Source of the DNA: Candidatus Poseidoniaceae archaeon
Lineage (GTDB): Archaea; Thermoplasmatota; Poseidoniia; Poseidoniales; Poseidoniaceae
Direction of reading: 5' to 3'
Assembly (NCBI GenBank): GCA_013329295.1
Contig: DUKP01000191.1
Location: forward strand, 747 to 13,628
Length of the DNA stretch: 12,882 nt
The notes below the pieces were generated by a model. The model had not been told where the DNA came from and ran no database searches. It saw only the letters and a program-made list of their open reading frames with translations. The number at the start of each line of letters is the position of its first letter. Position 1 is the first letter of the stretch. Of the stretch, positions 1-6,327 are shown piece after piece. Position numbers and translations under genes: made by a program.

Positions 1-335
1 AATTTTGGTATTTTTCCGCTTGAATCACACCAATCATCCATTACAATCAATCTTACTGAAGGTAAGTTGTTGGCTGCAGAAATAATTGTTTCAATAGATT
101 TATCCAAAGCACCGGTTATCATCATAGCGTGAAATCTGGAAGATGCTACAGGGGATATATGACTGAACAACTGTGGAAATCGTTCAGAATTAGGCATCTC
201 CAAACCTATCCACAAAACTCTACCTCCATTATCAATTACATCTGCAGACATATGTAATCCAATAGTGGTACCACCGACACTACCTTCTATTGCTAAATGA
301 ATCCGATTCGAAGGTGTTTCAGGATGCCATCGCAT
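1..335 (-). CDS. RecA/RadB-like ATPase-fold protein, partial (C-terminus beyond the left edge)
   Basis: Reading the minus strand from ATG at 335 gives 111 uninterrupted codons that run off the window. The order of elements looks like a RecA-superfamily core: a beta strand and glycine-rich loop (residues 12-28, GSVGGTTIGLH), then a strand with an acidic end (RVLWIGLE, 39-46, similar to the vlyIDtE strand of RadA/RadB), then a hydrophobic strand ending in Asp-Asp (RLIVMDDW), which resembles Walker B. The Walker A lysine of GxxGxGK[ST] is missing, so this may be a non-hydrolysing paralogue or a divergent family. The start is set by the first ATG; the frame stays open upstream to a stop at about 378-380 but offers no ATG, GTG or TTG there. 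No clear Shine-Dalgarno is present, so the transcript may be leaderless. It diverges from the 80-residue membrane gene across 83 bases. Function unknown. Confidence 0.6.
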   Translation of the reverse strand, partial: MRWHPETPSNRIHLAIEGSVGGTTIGLHMSADVIDNGGRVLWIGLEMPNSERFPQLFSHISPVASSRFHAMMITGALDKSIETIISAANNLPSVRLIVMDDWCDSSGKIPK

Positions 336-418
336 AAACTTACTGAGTAGTCGATAGTGAATGACTATTTTGGTAATTCATAGTAACATTATTTGACCTA
401 TGAATATGACCACCATAC

Positions 419-661
419 ATGGCTGAGGCTAAGAAAGGCAGTAAGAAGGATGTCGAATTCACTGTAAAAAAGGGTGAGAGAATACCTCGTAAACCATTAG
501 GAGAGTATTCTGAAGCCAATAGTCTTGGAGAAGCTATTTCTAGAGATGGTTTCTTTGGCACCGCCATGGATGACAAAAATCAATATGGCCCAGTTTCAAT
601 GATGATTCTTTTATTGATTGTGGCCACAGTAACTGGAACTTTACTCAAAATTCTAAGTTAA
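419..661 (+). CDS. Small tail-anchored membrane protein, hypothetical
   Basis: This 80-residue protein is not recognised. It has a lysine-rich N-terminus (AEAKKGSKK, residues 2-10), a soluble charged middle, and a single hydrophobic segment at the very C-terminus (about residues 60-79, MMILLLIVATVTGTLLKIL), which is the layout of a tail-anchored protein with its N-terminus in the cytoplasm. The size and layout recall the Sec61-beta/SecG subunit of the translocon, but I do not see the conserved Sec61-beta sequence, so I do not assign it. The coding frame is supported by length, the sensible topology and the packing against neighbours: it diverges from the RecA-like gene and its stop overlaps the stop of the minus-strand membrane protein by 4 bases. 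ATG at 419 is the first start in frame; no strong ribosome binding site precedes it. Confidence 0.65.
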   Translation: MAEAKKGSKKDVEFTVKKGERIPRKPLGEYSEANSLGEAISRDGFFGTAMDDKNQYGPVSMMILLLIVATVTGTLLKILS

Positions 662-1095
662 GTTTGCTCAATTTCCGATTCTATTGGAGCCATTGCAATC
701 CTAATGAACAATACGGCTAGTATTGTGGATACAAGGAAAAATATCCCAACATAATTAGAAATGTTATACCACATCATCCCCAAACCAACCAATGAAAGAT
801 AGGCTACTAATTGACAGACTGCAGATGCTCTGTTTAATCGATTTGTTATTTCATCACTTAATTTGCCATTGTTTTCTAGCATGTAAGTGTAAATCAAGAA
901 GTAGATTCCTTGAAATGGCAGAGTTGCTGCTATAATTGAAAGAGCTATTTCCCTAATTTGTTTAGGATCTGATTCCTGTTCTATTCCCTGAAACAGCATC
1001 ACTGCGGTATTTGTACCTAACAAAGCAGCCATTATTGTCCATCGCTTATCCTGTGATGAGGTTCTACTTTCAACATTCACAGATTTATCGGACAT
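658..1095 (-). CDS. Four-helix integral membrane protein, hypothetical
   Basis: The 145-residue product is not recognised. After a polar N-terminus of about 18 residues it shows four hydrophobic segments at roughly residues 19-37, 50-72, 90-109 and 113-134, with charged loops between (for example EQESDPKQIREI at 39-50 and a polar loop near 74-89) and an acidic tail (ESEIEQT). An even number of helices predicts both ends on the same side, probably cytoplasmic. No catalytic or transport motif is visible. It converges with the tail-anchored gene, stops overlapping by 4 bases, and its start (ATG at 1095) faces purB across about 140 bases, so its promoter lies in that shared intergenic region. Two small membrane proteins side by side may be functionally linked, but they are on opposite strands and this is only a guess. 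Confidence 0.65.
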   Translation of the reverse strand: MSDKSVNVESRTSSQDKRWTIMAALLGTNTAVMLFQGIEQESDPKQIREIALSIIAATLPFQGIYFLIYTYMLENNGKLSDEITNRLNRASAVCQLVAYLSLVGLGMMWYNISNYVGIFFLVSTILAVLFIRIAMAPIESEIEQT

Positions 1096-1236
1096 AAGAC
1101 AATTATCACGAAATAGGGTTTCAAATTTTTGTAGTTAGCATGAAAAATATTTGATTTTCAGAGGACTTATTTTGTTGCGGAATATGATTGATTAACTAAT
1201 CGAAATGTTATAGGAGGTTGTCCATAACCATTGTAC
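1096..1236. promoter_or_regulatory. Divergent control region between the membrane-protein gene and purB
   Basis: About 140 AT-rich bases separate two divergent starts, so promoters for both must lie here. Candidate TATA-like stretches are the A/T run at about 1143-1152 and the one near 1181-1186, neither decisive. A perfect inverted repeat, GATTA-AC-TAATC (1190-1201), lies just upstream of the purB ribosome binding site and could be an operator. No small gene is apparent. Confidence 0.35.
1212..1218 (+). promoter_or_regulatory. Shine-Dalgarno of purB
   Basis: AGGAGGT is a strong match to the archaeal anti-Shine-Dalgarno. It is 12 bases from a TTG (1231) and 18 from the ATG (1237), both longer than usual. 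Spacing favours the TTG; similarity of the protein start to the PurB family favours the ATG. An in-frame TAA at 1225-1227 rules out anything earlier. Confidence 0.5.
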
Positions 1237-2586
1237 ATGGCCTTTTGCCCGCTAGATTACCGATATGGCTGTGAAGACTTCAAACATATATGGTCAGAAC
1301 TTGGAAGACACGAAAGACAACTAGAGGTTGAAAGGGCATTAATTTGGGCTCATATGCAATTAGGTAAAGTCTCAAAAGAAGATTATGAAGCCGTTGCAGC
1401 AATAGCAAATTCAACATCAGTAACCAAAGAAAGAGTTTCTGAAATTGAGGCTGAAACCAAGCATGATATTATGGCTCTAACCAAAGCTATGGCCGAAGCA
1501 GCAGGAGATGCGGGTTGGTGTATTCACTTAGGTGCAACCTCAAATGACATTGTTGATACTGCTGTTGCTCTACAACTACGAGATAGTATTGTTCTACTTA
1601 GGGAACAGTTGTGCTTATTGATCGGCGTTTGTGCTGATGTTGCAGAACGGGAAAGAGATACAGTAATGCTTGGCAGAACTCATGGACAAGCAGCTGTTCC
1701 GATTACTTTTGGACTTAAAGCTGCGGTTTGGTTAGATGAATTACGTCGTCAACTAATTAGATTGGATGAAGCATCACCGAGAATTTCAGTAGGAAAATTT
1801 CTCGGTGCAGTCGGAACAGGTGCTGCTCAAGGAGTAAATGCAAGAGAATTACAACGCCTGATTATGACTCACTTAGGACTTGGAGTACCACTTGCAACTA
1901 CTCAAGTTGTTGGTCGAGATAGATACATAGAATATGTATCTTGGTTGGCAAATGTAGCAGCATCATGTGAAAAAATCTTGCAAGAGATTCGTAATCTTCA
2001 ACGTTCAGAAATCCAAGAGGCTGGGGAAGGTTTTGATATCAAAAAGCAAGTAGGTTCATCTACAATGGCGCACAAAAAGAATCCAATCAAATCTGAAAAT
2101 GCTTCGGGTTTAGCAAGAATTGTGAGATCGATGATTATTCCAACCTATGAAAATGCGTTATTATGGCATGAAAGAGACTTAGCAAATTCTAGTAGTGAGA
2201 GATTCACTCTTTCTCATGGTTCGGCATTGTGCGAAGATGTTATCGTAAAAACTCGGCAAGTACTAAGCAACATGTGGGTTGATAGCGAAAGATGTCTTGA
2301 AAACATTAAATCACAACGAGGACTTGTAATGGCTGAAAAGGTAATGATAGAACTAGTTGAACACGGCATAGCAAGAGATGAAGCCCATGAAATTCTTCGC
2401 TCAGCTTCCTTTGAGGCGGTTGACAAGAAGATTGAGTTAATCGATGTTTGTAGTAGAACACCAGAAATCGCTGCAGCCTTTTCTGCAGAAGAACTCGAAG
2501 CGATGTTTGATCCAATGAATCATATTGGCGTTTCTGGAGAAATCGTTGATGAAGCGGTTGAATTAGCCCGCTCAGCTATCAAGTGA
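1237..2586 (+). CDS. purB: Adenylosuccinate lyase
   Basis: PurB catalyses two beta-eliminations of fumarate in purine synthesis: SAICAR to AICAR, and adenylosuccinate to AMP. It is a cytoplasmic homotetramer of the fumarase/aspartase superfamily. The 449-residue length and all three conserved regions fit: ATSNDIVDTA (about 100-109), TVMLGRTHGQAAVPITFG (about 142-159, with the catalytic His of GRTHGQ), and the mobile signature loop GSSTMAHKKNPIKSEN (about 273-288, carrying the catalytic Ser). The downstream LLWHERDLANSSSERF segment is typical of PurB and rules against argininosuccinate lyase or fumarase. The signature has Ala where the family normally has Pro (GSxxMPxKxNP). The start MAFCPLDYRYG at 1237 matches family N-termini; a TTG at 1231 would add only two residues. 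It stands alone on its strand and its last 15 bases overlap the end of dph6. Confidence 0.97.
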   Translation: MAFCPLDYRYGCEDFKHIWSELGRHERQLEVERALIWAHMQLGKVSKEDYEAVAAIANSTSVTKERVSEIEAETKHDIMALTKAMAEAAGDAGWCIHLGATSNDIVDTAVALQLRDSIVLLREQLCLLIGVCADVAERERDTVMLGRTHGQAAVPITFGLKAAVWLDELRRQLIRLDEASPRISVGKFLGAVGTGAAQGVNARELQRLIMTHLGLGVPLATTQVVGRDRYIEYVSWLANVAASCEKILQEIRNLQRSEIQEAGEGFDIKKQVGSSTMAHKKNPIKSENASGLARIVRSMIIPTYENALLWHERDLANSSSERFTLSHGSALCEDVIVKTRQVLSNMWVDSERCLENIKSQRGLVMAEKVMIELVEHGIARDEAHEILRSASFEAVDKKIELIDVCSRTPEIAAAFSAEELEAMFDPMNHIGVSGEIVDEAVELARSAIK

Positions 2587-3243
2587 TGTTGAAATTTTAC
2601 TAATTTCCAGTTCGCCCCTTCTACCGTACCATTTGGGACTTCCTGTGATGTTGATTGAGCCATTAAAATGTGGACCTGATACGACTAGAGTTTCATATTC
2701 ACCACCTTCTCCATCAACGTTAAACCGATAATTGTTTGATAATTCAATTAGAGATGTTAATGATTGTGAATCTAATATCTTGCCAAGCCAACTCTCATCA
2801 AGGCCATCACATGCAACACTAGTAATCATTACTCCAAATCCATTTTCAACCAAACCAGAAATGTGACTTAGAGCTGATTGATGCCACAATGGAGTGTAAC
2901 TAATTATGCCAAGCCTTTCACACATCCTCTCGATTCTACTTTTTTGATAATCAGAACGTAGTGCACCACATACTAGTGCATCGATATTTAACTCTGACAG
3001 AGCATTTTCCAAATCAAGGATTTCAACTTCTTCATGACCCTGTGTTTTTACTGAAAGGCAAGGAATATCGGCTAATTTGGCTTGATATTGAACTATCTCT
3101 GTACCTGGTACTTGAAACATCATTGAATCTCCACTAGTAACAATCATGGTAACTAATGCATCGATATCCCAACCTTTGCACATTGCCCACCACCATGCAG
3201 CGGCCGAATCTTTGCCTCCAGAAGACAATATAGCGACTCGCAT
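2572..3243 (-). CDS. dph6: Diphthine--ammonia ligase (Dph6, ATP-pyrophosphatase family)
   Basis: Dph6 carries out the last step of diphthamide synthesis, the ATP-dependent amidation of diphthine on the conserved histidine of elongation factor 2. The 223-residue length fits the single-domain archaeal enzyme. The N-terminus holds the PP-loop SSGGKDS (residues 7-13) that binds ATP. Further family blocks are VCGALRSDYQKSRIERMC (91-108), TPLW (117-120) and GEGGEYETLV (178-187), the last being the characteristic C-terminal motif of the family. The start ATG at 3243 places the PP-loop at the usual distance from the N-terminus. It is divergent from psmA-sdo1, and Sdo1-type factors also act with EF-2-like GTPases, so the neighbourhood is coherent for translation. 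Its stop lies inside the 3' end of purB (15-base overlap). A generic ATP-pyrophosphatase of another specificity is the only real alternative. Confidence 0.92.
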   Translation of the reverse strand: MRVAILSSGGKDSAAAWWWAMCKGWDIDALVTMIVTSGDSMMFQVPGTEIVQYQAKLADIPCLSVKTQGHEEVEILDLENALSELNIDALVCGALRSDYQKSRIERMCERLGIISYTPLWHQSALSHISGLVENGFGVMITSVACDGLDESWLGKILDSQSLTSLIELSNNYRFNVDGEGGEYETLVVSGPHFNGSINITGSPKWYGRRGELEISKISTSLDS

Positions 3244-3391
3244 AATACAGTGGAGAAACTAATTGCTCAATAATTTGATTATTTTTCGTAGGGATTATAA
3301 TGGTCGCAATTTGTGGTTACTATACCGAAGATACCGGTTGAGTTTAACCCTTACACTCATAAGGTGTCGCCTTAAGGAATAAACAGGTGAG
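3244..3391. promoter_or_regulatory. Divergent promoter region of dph6 and the psmA-exosome operon
   Basis: This 148-base spacer must hold promoters for both directions. A/T-rich candidates for TATA boxes are 3270-3285 (for dph6) and 3294-3302 or 3318-3324 (for psmA). The sequence ATACCG is repeated with a 9-base period (3322-3327 and 3331-3336). A small hairpin TAAGG-TGTCG-CCTTA (3360-3374) lies in the presumed psmA leader. AGGTGA (3385-3390) is the ribosome binding site. Confidence 0.45.
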
Positions 3392-4117
3392 ATGATGCAA
3401 CCAAGTGGAAGAGGATATGACCATGGAATTACGACCTTCAGCCCAGATGGAAGATTATTCCAAGTTGAATATGCTAGAGAATCAGTAAAGCGAGGCACAA
3501 CTACTGCCGGTTTGAAATTTAAAGACGGTGTTGTTTTAGTCTGTGACAAGAGAATCATTAGCAGATTGATTATCCCTGAATCCATTGAAAAGATGTTTAA
3601 AATTGACAATCATGTTGGTGTAGCAACTTCTGGTTTAATGGCTGATGCTAGACAATTAGTCGCTCGTTCAAGAGTTGAGGCTCAAATCAATCGAATAACA
3701 TACGGCGCTACTGTTCCTGTCGATGTATTGGTAAAGAAAATCTGTGATTTCAAACAATCTTTCACACAATATGGCGGATCAAGACCTTTTGGTACTGCAT
3801 TGTTGATTGGTGGAGTTGATGACAACGGTATACACCTTTACGAGACTGACCCCAGTGGTGCGTACCAATCTTACCATGCTGGAGCTATCGGCAGTGGAAG
3901 AAACACCGTAATCGAATATTTTGAGAAAAATTGGAAAGAAAATCTAACTCTTAACGCAGCTATGAAGCTGGGATTAGAAGCTTTGAGAAATGCCAATGAT
4001 GCTGAATTAAATCGAGATGCTGTAGAAGTTGCTGTAGTTGATTCAAGCGGCTACCGATTCCTTGACCGAGAGGATGTCAACAAGCAAATTGATAGATTAA
4101 AACCACTTGAAGAGTGA
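3392..4117 (+). CDS. psmA: Proteasome subunit alpha
   Basis: This is the alpha subunit of the archaeal 20S proteasome; seven copies form each outer ring that gates access to the proteolytic beta rings and docks the PAN or Cdc48 ATPase. The 241-residue length is typical. The proteasome alpha signature is complete at residues 9-35 (YDHGITTFSPDGRLFQVEYA followed by RESVKRG), and there is no N-terminal processed Thr, as expected for a non-catalytic alpha subunit. The beta subunit is not in this window. Two ATGs are adjacent (3392 and 3395); AGGTGA at 3385-3390 is better spaced for the second, which would remove one Met. It is the first gene of the long plus-strand block, with sdo1 30 bases downstream, an order seen in the exosome superoperon of many archaea. 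Confidence 0.97.
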   Translation: MMQPSGRGYDHGITTFSPDGRLFQVEYARESVKRGTTTAGLKFKDGVVLVCDKRIISRLIIPESIEKMFKIDNHVGVATSGLMADARQLVARSRVEAQINRITYGATVPVDVLVKKICDFKQSFTQYGGSRPFGTALLIGGVDDNGIHLYETDPSGAYQSYHAGAIGSGRNTVIEYFEKNWKENLTLNAAMKLGLEALRNANDAELNRDAVEVAVVDSSGYRFLDREDVNKQIDRLKPLEE

Positions 4118-4147
4118 TTGCGTAAATAAAGATTCAAAGGTAAGAAT

Positions 4148-4834
4148 ATGGTTAGTTTAGATGATGCTGTCTTAGCAAGAATGGAAAAGGGCGGCAAAAG
4201 GTATGAAATCTTAGTTGACCCCGATTTAGTCGACGCTTTCAAAACCGACGCATCTTCTGTCAAAATTGATGAATTCTTTGCTATGGATGAAGTATTTCAT
4301 GATGCTAGAGGTGGAGAGAGACCTACTGAAGAAGCAATACAGAACACTTTTGGAACTCAGGACATCTTAGAAATCGCCAAAATTATTTTTGAAAAGGGAA
4401 GTATTCAGTTAACGACCAATCAACGTAAAGCAATGGTAGAAAGAATGCGGCAAAAAATTGTTCATCACATTCATAGCCAAGCCGTGGACCCTAAAACGAA
4501 GAGCCCACATCCTAAAACTAGAATTGAATTAGCTTTAGAAGAGTCACGCTATTCTGTTGATCCATTCAAAAATCTAGAGCAGCAAATAAAAGAGGCAACT
4601 GATAAACTAAAACCACTTATCCCACTATCCTTTGAGACAATAAAATTAGCATTTAAAGTCCCTGGTTCTGATTGTGGTAGCGCAATGCGTATCTTACGCC
4701 CATTTCAAATCAAAGAGGGATGGCTTGAAGATGGTTCATGGGCAAGTGTAGTTGAGATTCCTGCTGGTATGAAGGGCGAATTAATAGGCCAAATAATGAA
4801 AATTTCATCCCAGACAGAAGTAAAAGAAATGTAA
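4148..4834 (+). CDS. sdo1: Ribosome maturation factor SBDS/Sdo1
   Basis: This is the archaeal orthologue of the Shwachman-Bodian-Diamond protein. In eukaryotes it works with an EF-2-like GTPase to release eIF6 from the 60S subunit; archaea have aIF6, so a comparable large-subunit maturation role is expected. The 228-residue length matches archaeal members with three domains: an N-terminal FYSH domain (about 1-90, including DEFFAMDEVFHDARGGE), a central helical domain (about 91-160, including EESRYSVDPFKNLEQQI) and a C-terminal ferredoxin-like domain (about 161-228, including GSWASVVEIPAGMKGELI). ATG at 4148 follows AAAGGTAAG. It lies between psmA and rrp4, the classic position that first suggested a link between SBDS and RNA processing. 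A 69-base gap with a hairpin separates it from rrp4, the largest gap in the block. Confidence 0.97.
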   Translation: MVSLDDAVLARMEKGGKRYEILVDPDLVDAFKTDASSVKIDEFFAMDEVFHDARGGERPTEEAIQNTFGTQDILEIAKIIFEKGSIQLTTNQRKAMVERMRQKIVHHIHSQAVDPKTKSPHPKTRIELALEESRYSVDPFKNLEQQIKEATDKLKPLIPLSFETIKLAFKVPGSDCGSAMRILRPFQIKEGWLEDGSWASVVEIPAGMKGELIGQIMKISSQTEVKEM

Positions 4835-4841
4835 ATATTCA

Positions 4842-4859
4842 AACTCCTTTCAAAGGGTT
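4842..4859 (+). other. Short hairpin between sdo1 and rrp4
   Basis: AAC-t-CCTT-TCA-AAGG-GTT can fold into a seven-pair stem with one bulged T and a three-base loop, followed by ATTTTAT. It sits in the only sizeable gap inside the block. It could be an internal processing or attenuation site; the U-run is short, so a full terminator is unlikely. Confidence 0.3.
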
Positions 4860-4868
4860 GATTTTATC

Positions 4869-4940
4869 ATGGGTTGGCCAGTCGCCGAATCGGAGAGAAA
4901 GAAATGTCCCAAGGTCGAAGCGGCGCCGAGCAGCGCCTAG
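4869..4940 (+). other. 23-codon overlapping leader reading frame ahead of rrp4
   Basis: ATG at 4869 opens a frame of 23 codons ending at TAG 4938-4940. It starts 35 bases upstream of the chosen rrp4 ATG and overlaps its first 12 codons in a different frame. AAAGGG (4852-4857) lies 11 bases before the ATG. Translation of such a frame would compete with rrp4 initiation, but nothing in the sequence proves it is used. Confidence 0.25.
4892..4897 (+). promoter_or_regulatory. Shine-Dalgarno that decides the rrp4 start
   Basis: GGAGAG lies 6-8 bases before ATG 4904 and supports that start over the in-frame TTG at 4874, which has only a poorly placed AAAGGG (4852-4857) upstream. Confidence 0.55.
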
Positions 4941-5599
4941 TGACCCCGGGAATGGCTATTGGGCCATTAACCGGGATGCGTGTCGGTAGTGGCGCAATAA
5001 GCCACAACGACGAAATTATTGCAACCAAACTCGGTTGGGTTAGAGAACTTAATGGAACTATATCAGTAGACCCAATCAACAGCCCTTACTTACCTCGTTC
5101 AGGTGACTTAGTTATCGGAACTGTTGCTGAAGTAAGAAACAATCTGTGGTTCCTAAACATCAATGGTTCATTTCAGGGTTTACTACCAATGTCACTTGCA
5201 CCATGGAAGGTGGAATTTGGCCAAGCTCGTCAACACATGGATGTAGGCGATTCTGCTCTAGCGAGAGTGCAAGAAGTTGATGAATGTCACAATGTTGTTC
5301 TAACTATGAAAGGAGTAGGTTTGCGTAGACTTTCTCAGGGTGCAGTTGTCGAAGTTCCTGTTAATCATCTTGATAGAATTCGAGGTGAAAATAATGCTAA
5401 TCTTGATCGAATGAAGAACATCAGTGATTGTCGAATAATTGTTGGTGAGAATGGTCGAGTTTGGATTGATGGAGATGATGATAACATCTCATGGACTAGA
5501 GAAGCATTGGCAATTACCAAACAACATGGACATAAATCAAATTTTGATTCAATAATGAAAAAACATGAAAAAACTTTTACTAAACAAGGTGATGCTTAA
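4904..5599 (+). CDS. rrp4: Exosome RNA-binding cap subunit Rrp4
   Basis: Rrp4 forms the trimeric cap on the archaeal exosome ring and captures RNA for the Rrp41-Rrp42 chamber. With the start at 4904 it has 231 residues, a normal length. The domains are in order: an N-terminal beta domain (about 11-60, from [10 protein letters not shown]), an S1 domain (about 66-138, with [27 protein letters not shown] and [12 protein letters not shown]), and a KH-type domain (about 143-210, [17 protein letters not shown] through [15 protein letters not shown]). The ATG at 4904 is preferred because GGAGAG lies at a good spacing; a TTG at 4874 would add ten residues unlike the family. The first part of the gene is markedly GC-rich (about 60 percent over 4871-5000) and holds two inverted repeats, unlike the AT-rich remainder. 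The stop TAA overlaps the rrp41 ATG by one base. Confidence 0.96.
   Translation: MSQGRSGAEQRLVTPGMAIGPLTGMRVGSGAISHNDEIIATKLGWVRELNGTISVDPINSPYLPRSGDLVIGTVAEVRNNLWFLNINGSFQGLLPMSLAPWKVEFGQARQHMDVGDSALARVQEVDECHNVVLTMKGVGLRRLSQGAVVEVPVNHLDRIRGENNANLDRMKNISDCRIIVGENGRVWIDGDDDNISWTREALAITKQHGHKSNFDSIMKKHEKTFTKQGDA
4922..4975 (+). other. GC-rich hairpin pair within the start of rrp4
   Basis: Two potential RNA hairpins lie side by side. The first pairs GGCGC (4922-4926) with GCGCC (4933-4937) over a six-base loop. The second is nested: CCCGG (4945-4949) pairs with CCGGG (4971-4975) and AATGGC (4951-4956) pairs with GCCATT (4963-4968), giving eleven pairs with a small internal loop and a six-base loop. 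This falls in codons 7-24 of rrp4. The pairing is seen directly; a regulatory role is inferred. Confidence 0.45.
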
Positions 5600-6327
5600 T
5601 GGGCGGATATGGAGATATACAATTATTACGAGATGATGGATTAAGACTAGATGGAAGAAAATTGGATGAGTCAAGACCTGTTTCAATTCAAGCAGGAATT
5701 TTGCCAGCTGCTGATGGTTCAGCAATGGTAACTCACGGATTAAATGTTGCAGTTGCGGCAGTTTACGGACCAATGGAAGCGCATCCAAGGAAAATACAAA
5801 GACAAGACAGAGCAGTTATTGATGTAAGATATAACATGGCTCCGTTTTCTACAAGTGACAGAATAAGACCGGGATATAATCGCCGTTCAAGAGAAATTTC
5901 AAAAGTTACTGCGGAAGCATTAGAATCTGCAGTCTTAGTTGAGAGATTTCCTAGATCGAAAATTAGAGTTGAAATAGAAATTTTAGCTGCTGAGGCAGGT
6001 ACACGATGTGCTGGAATTACCGCAGCCTCAGTTGCTTTGGCTGATGCTGGAATTCCAATGAGAGACATGGTTGTTGGAGTTGCTTCTGGTAAAATAGAAG
6101 ATACTGTAGTACTTGACTTAGACAAGGCAGAAGACAACTATGGTCAAGCAGATTTACCTGTAGGTATCCTACCAAATACTGGTGAAATAGCTTTCTTGCA
6201 AATGGATGGTGACCTTTCTCCTGAAGAATTCGATTTAGCCATGGAATATAATTTCAAAGCCGCCAAAGAAATTCATGAAATTATGGTTGATGCTTTGAAA
6301 GCCAGGTATGAAGGAGGTGACAACTGA
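5599..6327 (+). CDS. rrp41: Exosome catalytic subunit Rrp41
   Basis: Rrp41 is the RNase PH-fold subunit that carries the phosphorolytic active site of the archaeal exosome, releasing nucleoside diphosphates from RNA 3' ends and, in reverse, adding heteropolymeric tails. The 242-residue length is typical. Visible motifs are [13 protein letters not shown] (15-27), an arginine-rich RNA-binding patch RRSREI (95-100), the phosphate-binding [12 protein letters not shown] stretch (132-143) and the catalytic segment [11 protein letters not shown] (177-187), whose D179 and D185 correspond to the acidic pair needed for catalysis in Sulfolobus Rrp41. All key residues are present, so it should be active. 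AAGGTGAT (5586-5593) is a near-perfect ribosome binding site five bases before the ATG. The start overlaps the rrp4 stop by one base (TAATG), and the end overlaps rrp42 in the same way (TGATG), supporting translational coupling. Confidence 0.98.
   Translation: MGGYGDIQLLRDDGLRLDGRKLDESRPVSIQAGILPAADGSAMVTHGLNVAVAAVYGPMEAHPRKIQRQDRAVIDVRYNMAPFSTSDRIRPGYNRRSREISKVTAEALESAVLVERFPRSKIRVEIEILAAEAGTRCAGITAASVALADAGIPMRDMVVGVASGKIEDTVVLDLDKAEDNYGQADLPVGILPNTGEIAFLQMDGDLSPEEFDLAMEYNFKAAKEIHEIMVDALKARYEGGDN
6311..6320 (+). promoter_or_regulatory. Strong Shine-Dalgarno of rrp42
   Basis: AAGGAGGTGA, the longest match to the archaeal anti-Shine-Dalgarno in the window, lies inside the 3' end of rrp41 six bases before the rrp42 ATG. 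Confidence 0.8.

Noticed and set aside
4842..4866. Intrinsic terminator between sdo1 and rrp4
   Set aside because: The stem is weak and bulged, the following T-run is only four long, and the genes on either side are normally co-transcribed.
4874..4903. TTG start of rrp4 adding ten residues
   Set aside because: It lacks a well-spaced ribosome binding site and the extra residues are unlike the family. GGAGAG before ATG 4904 fits better.
5763..6137. 124-codon open frame on the minus strand inside rrp41
   Set aside because: It is fully covered by the well-supported rrp41 gene, and its Ser/Ala-rich product has no recognisable fold.
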